Origin: Egibacteraceae bacterium
GTDB taxonomy: Bacteria; Actinomycetota; Nitriliruptoria; Euzebyales; Egibacteraceae
Reading direction: 5' to 3'
Length of the DNA: 34,582 nucleotides
NCBI GenBank assembly: GCA_040905805.1
Contig: JBBDQS010000072.1
Location: 1 to 34,582 of the forward strand
Below, piece by piece: positions 32,042-34,582 of this stretch (position 1 is its first letter; each line of letters begins with the position of its first letter). The position numbers were made by a program, and so were the translations under genes. The notes under the pieces were generated by a model. The model had not been told where the DNA came from and searched no databases. It saw only the letters and a program-made list of their open reading frames with translations.

Positions 32042-33043
32042 GTGACCGACTCCCGTCAGCCGCAGCAACCGGACCGCAACCTGGCCCTCGAGCTGGTACG
32101 AGCGACGGAGGCCGCGGCGATGGCCGCCGGCCGCTGGATGGGCCGAGCGCAGAAGGAGGAGGGCGACGGCGCCGCAGTCGGGGCGATGCGCGCCGTGCTC
32201 AACACCGTGGAGATGGACGGTGTCGTCATCATCGGCGAGGGTGAGAAGGACGAGGCGCCGATGCTCGCCAACGGTGAGCGCGTCGGCACCGGCCACCCGC
32301 CCGAGGTCGACATCGCGGTGGACCCGGTGGAGGGCACCACGCTGCTCGCCGAGGGCCGCCACGGGGCGGTGGCCGTGATCTCGGCGGCGCCACGCGGCAC
32401 CTTGTACGACCCCGGCCCCATCATGTACATGGAGAAGTGGGTCGTGGGCCCCGACGCGACCGGCGTGGTCGACCTCGACGCACCCGTCGGCGACAACCTG
32501 CGGGCCATCGCCAAGGCCAAGGGCAAGGACGCCAACGACCTGCTCGTCATGACGCTCGACCGCCCCCGGCACGACGACCTCGTCCGCGACTGCCGTGCGG
32601 CCGGGGCCCGGCTGCGGCTCATCAGCCACGGTGACGTGGCCGCGGCGCTGCTGGCGTCCGTGCCCGAGAGCAACGTGGACGTCATGATCGGCATCGGTGG
32701 GACCCCCGAGGGCGTGCTGACCGCGTGCGGCCTCCAGGCCACCGGCGGGGAGCTGCTCGGGCGGCTGTGGCCCCGGGACGAGGACGAGCGCCGTCACGCC
32801 GAGGAGCTCGGCTTCGACACCACCGAGATCCTCGACACCAACCGCCTGTGCAACAGCTCGGACGCGTTCGTGGCCGTGACCGGCATCACCGACGGCGACC
32901 TGCTCGCCGGCGTGTCCTACACCCCCGGCGGCGCCATCACCGAATCGATGGTCATGCGCGGCAAGTCCGGGACGGTCCGTTGGATCAAGGCGCACCACAA
33001 CCTCGACAAGGTCATGGAGTACTCCGCCGTCGAGTACGGCTGA
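32042..33043 (+). CDS. glpX: Class II fructose-1,6-bisphosphatase
   Basis: Gluconeogenic phosphatase converting fructose-1,6-bisphosphate to fructose-6-phosphate. The 333 residues match GlpX: an N-terminal ATEAAAMAAGRWMGR helix, VIIGEGEKDEAPML, the metal-binding DIAVDPVEGTTL, GPIMYMEKWVVG, LISHGDVAAALL, GIGGTPEGVLTACGL, and LCNSSDAFVAVTGITDG with the closing SGTVRWIKAHHNL. GTG 32042 has GAGGTGAC upstream. In most actinobacteria this class II enzyme is the main FBPase. A strong hairpin follows the stop by 8 bases. Confidence 0.97.
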   Translation: MTDSRQPQQPDRNLALELVRATEAAAMAAGRWMGRAQKEEGDGAAVGAMRAVLNTVEMDGVVIIGEGEKDEAPMLANGERVGTGHPPEVDIAVDPVEGTTLLAEGRHGAVAVISAAPRGTLYDPGPIMYMEKWVVGPDATGVVDLDAPVGDNLRAIAKAKGKDANDLLVMTLDRPRHDDLVRDCRAAGARLRLISHGDVAAALLASVPESNVDVMIGIGGTPEGVLTACGLQATGGELLGRLWPRDEDERRHAEELGFDTTEILDTNRLCNSSDAFVAVTGITDGDLLAGVSYTPGGAITESMVMRGKSGTVRWIKAHHNLDKVMEYSAVEYG

Positions 33044-33050
33044 GCCGCCA

Positions 33051-33076
33051 GCCGTGCGCACCGAGGTGCGCACGGC
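33051..33076 (+). terminator. Terminator-like hairpin after glpX
   Basis: GCCGTGCGCACC (33051-33062) and GGTGCGCACGGC (33065-33076) form a perfect 12-bp inverted repeat with a 2-base centre, 8 bases after the glpX stop. There is no long T-tract, only CCGTTTGG a few bases later. Confidence 0.65.
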
Positions 33077-33271
33077 CGTGACCGTTTGGCCCGCCACTCG
33101 TTGGGGTAGGAGGAACGCACCGGCAACGGTTCCCGCCCCTACCGGGGCGCCGCACTCCAGTTCTCATCCCATCGCGCCGATGTTCGATGGTGTGGGCCGT
33201 CAGGCCCCGGGCTGGGGAAGCGCAGCGCTTGCGAGCGCTTGCCAGCGCCTGGTCGGAGAGAGGAAGTTGGG
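33077..33271 (+). other. Structured intergenic leader before the microprotein genes
   Basis: This 195-base stretch has no gene. It holds a second hairpin with arms GGTAGG/CCTACC and GGAAC/GTTCC (33105-33143), a small hairpin GGGCC-GTCA-GGCCC (33194-33207), three decamer repeats (33224-33253) and an AGAGGAAG ribosome site just before ATG 33272. It may be a long leader or contain a small RNA. I see no clear promoter. Confidence 0.4.
33224..33253 (+). repeat. Three tandem decamers
   Basis: AGCGCTTGCG (33224-33233), AGCGCTTGCC (33234-33243) and AGCGCCTGGT (33244-33253) are head-to-tail 10-base units that decay toward the third. AGCGCT is itself palindromic. The 10-base period places each copy on the same face of the helix, as in some operator arrays, 18 bases before the first microprotein gene. 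Confidence 0.6.
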
Positions 33272-33385
33272 ATGAGCACCCACCGTCGCGGCGTCTGCAC
33301 GGACTGCGCGCAGCGCGGCTGGTTGGAGCTCGTCCACCTGCGGTGGCTGTGCGTGTCGTGCCGGGGGCGGGGCGAGGACCGGTGA
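33272..33385 (+). CDS. 37-residue putative zinc-ribbon microprotein
   Basis: A short gene, ATG 33272 to TGA 33385, with AGAGGAAG nine bases upstream. The peptide has two CxxC pairs, CTDC at 9-12 and CVSC at 27-30, separated by 14 residues with two tryptophans, and a basic tail. This is the geometry of a small treble-clef or zinc-ribbon knuckle. I do not recognise a family. The GTGA overlap with the next small gene argues that both are translated. A role in nucleic-acid or protein binding is possible but not shown. Confidence 0.65.
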   Translation: MSTHRRGVCTDCAQRGWLELVHLRWLCVSCRGRGEDR

Positions 33386-33540
33386 GCACCACCGCCGCCA
33401 CCAGCCTGCCGTTCTTCAACTTCTTCAACCGGGAGCAGGCCGAGTACGTCGCCCGCGTCTACCTCGAGGATCCCGAGGTCCTGCAGGCGGACGTCCTGGA
33501 GGTCGCCGGGTGCTGGCAGGTCGTCGTCACCCCCCGCTAG
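33382..33540 (+). CDS. 52-residue hypothetical protein coupled to the zinc-ribbon gene
   Basis: GTG 33382 overlaps the preceding stop as GTGA, the coupling used throughout this window, which favours a real gene. The peptide has a hydrophobic aromatic start (LPFFNFFNREQAEYV), a helix-like middle with acidic residues (YLEDPEVLQADVLEV) and a beta-like end (CWQVVVTP). No signal peptide. I do not recognise it. It may form a complex with the 37-residue zinc protein encoded just upstream. Confidence 0.6.
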   Translation: MSTTAATSLPFFNFFNREQAEYVARVYLEDPEVLQADVLEVAGCWQVVVTPR

Positions 33541-33640
33541 CGTGTCCGCCCGCCGTGGCGGTGCCAGCCGTTGGAGCTCCGGGTCGGCGCGTCCGTGCGA
33601 GCCCGGTCGCGCCGTGAATGGCGAAGCCTGATCCGGACGG

Positions 33641-33646
33641 TAACCT
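33641..33646 (+). promoter_or_regulatory. Candidate -10 element of the cupredoxin surface protein
   Basis: TAACCT fits TANNNT and would start transcription near 33653, giving a leader of about 46 bases that ends in AGGGAG (33685-33690) before the start codon. No good -35 is seen. Confidence 0.35.
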
Positions 33647-33698
33647 CGGGGCGGGCCATCGAAGGCCGACCTTTTCTTTCGACCAGGGAGCGTACGTG

Positions 33699-34582
33699 AT
33701 GAGAAACCGGGCTCGATGGAGTGCTGTCCTGACGGCGATGCTCGTCGCCGCGCTCGTACCGGCGGCGGGCGCAGGCGCCCACGGCGACGGCGACGGGGTC
33801 GAGGCGTACCACTCCGAGGAGCACACGGTCACCGTGATCGAGGAGGAGTTCATCCCCGAGGTGATCACCGTCAGCGCGGGCGACACCGTCACCTGGCAGG
33901 CGCCCTCCGACAACCTGGAGGAGCACACCCTCCACGAGGACGACAGCCTCCTTTTCGAGGAGTCGCTCTTCCCCGGGACGTCCTTCAGCTACCGGTTCAC
34001 CCGCACGGGCACGTACACCTATCACTGCGACATCCACCCCGGCATGGACGGCGCGGTCGTCGTCGAGTCGCTCGAGGAGCCGGTGGCACCAGAGGCGCCT
34101 CGCGACGTGGAGGCCACGGCGGGGCCGGAGTCGGCCACCGTCGCCTGGTCGTCACCGGAGTTCGACGGGGGTAGCGCCGTCACCGACTACGTCGTCACCA
34201 CCCTGCCCGGGGGGCAACGGGACATCTTCGGCGACAGTCCCGCCACGATCACCGGATTGACCCCCGGCGAGTCCTACACCTTCGAGGTCCGGGCCATCAA
34301 CGAGGTCGGCGAGAGCGATCCCGCGACCTCGAACGCGGTGACCCCAACCGAGGACACCGACCCCGACCCGACCCCGACCCCGGGGGCGGGTCCGTGTCCC
34401 GAGGACGTGGCACCGGCGCCGTTCACCGACCGCGACGCGATCCCGTCGACGCATCGGGGCAACGTGGACTGCGCGTCGAGCCTTGCGGTGGTCACCGGGT
34501 TCAGCGACGACACCTACCGCCCGACCCTGTCGGTGCGCCGTGACCAGATGGCGTCGTTCATCGCGCGCAGCCTGGACGCGGC
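33699..34582 (+). CDS. Exported cupredoxin-FN3-SLH surface protein (3' end outside window)
   Basis: At least 294 residues, running off the right edge without a stop. Residues 1-27 form a signal peptide (WSAVLTAMLVAALVPAAGAGA). A plastocyanin/halocyanin-like cupredoxin domain (about 40-125) has the type 1 copper ligands H76, C110, H113 and M116 (CDIHPGM). A fibronectin type III domain follows (about 130-222), then a DPDPTPTPG linker and the first SLH-like repeat ending VRRDQMASFIARSLD. It should be an envelope-attached copper protein, perhaps an electron carrier outside the membrane. ATG 33699 is used; GTG 33696 is adjacent. AGGGAG is at 33685-33690. Confidence 0.85.
   Translation, partial: MRNRARWSAVLTAMLVAALVPAAGAGAHGDGDGVEAYHSEEHTVTVIEEEFIPEVITVSAGDTVTWQAPSDNLEEHTLHEDDSLLFEESLFPGTSFSYRFTRTGTYTYHCDIHPGMDGAVVVESLEEPVAPEAPRDVEATAGPESATVAWSSPEFDGGSAVTDYVVTTLPGGQRDIFGDSPATITGLTPGESYTFEVRAINEVGESDPATSNAVTPTEDTDPDPTPTPGAGPCPEDVAPAPFTDRDAIPSTHRGNVDCASSLAVVTGFSDDTYRPTLSVRRDQMASFIARSLDA

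Noticed and set aside
1-34582. Insertion sequences, prophage, integrase sites or CRISPR
   Set aside because: No transposase or integrase frame, no terminal inverted repeats flanked by target duplications, and no regularly spaced repeat-spacer array were seen. Base composition is uniform by eye.

Overview
The window is about 34.6 kb of very GC-rich DNA, densely coded, with many GTG starts and 4-base GTGA stop/start overlaps. The order rho, rpmE, yqhQ (DUF1385), prfA, prmC, the homoserine/threonine operon beside argS and lysA, a complete egtABCD block and a DUF4032 gene all point to an Actinomycetota chromosome. Two exported proteins end in the divergent S-layer-homology-type repeats (VRRDQMASF motif) that are abundant in deep-branching lineages such as Nitriliruptoria. 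That lineage is an inference. I see no insertion sequence, phage or CRISPR: this is core chromosome with accessory islands.

Layout. 1-65: a tRNA-Arg(CCG) cut by the left edge (minus). 246-6875: a receiver-only response regulator, argS, lysA, hom, thrC and thrB, nearly all joined by GTGA/TTGA overlaps; together they charge arginine and make lysine and threonine from aspartate. 6941-10247: a calcineurin-like phosphoesterase, a cyclic 2,3-diphosphoglycerate synthetase and a 2-phosphoglycerate kinase. The last two are the two dedicated steps to cyclic 2,3-diphosphoglycerate, a solute known from thermophilic methanogens, and are the most striking content here. 10258-15512: rho, rpmE, yqhQ, prfA and prmC (transcription termination, ribosome, translation termination). 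15752-18319: a large exported protein with two fibronectin III domains and three SLH-like repeats, behind a good sigma-70 promoter and a strongly folded leader.

24989-18468 (minus strand): greA, then egtA, egtB, egtC and egtD for ergothioneine synthesis, then a membrane-anchored Asp-box (BNR) protein in the slot where egtE often lies. 25045-26572: an Fpg/Nei DNA glycosylase (plus) convergent with a TetR regulator (minus), which diverges from an MFS exporter (26664-27920). 27931-33043: a cis-prenyltransferase, an RmlC-like epimerase, a histidine phosphatase, a DUF4032 kinase-like protein, a crotonase-fold protein and class II fructose-1,6-bisphosphatase. 33272-33540: two overlapping microprotein genes, the first a likely zinc ribbon. 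33699 to the right edge: a cupredoxin-FN3-SLH surface protein, truncated by the window.

Regulation. Several genes without a Shine-Dalgarno sequence have a TANNNT -10-like hexamer 6-7 bases before the start codon, suggesting leaderless mRNAs (hom, DUF4032, tetR, possibly uppS). Functional calls rest on motifs I recognise by eye; no database search was possible.
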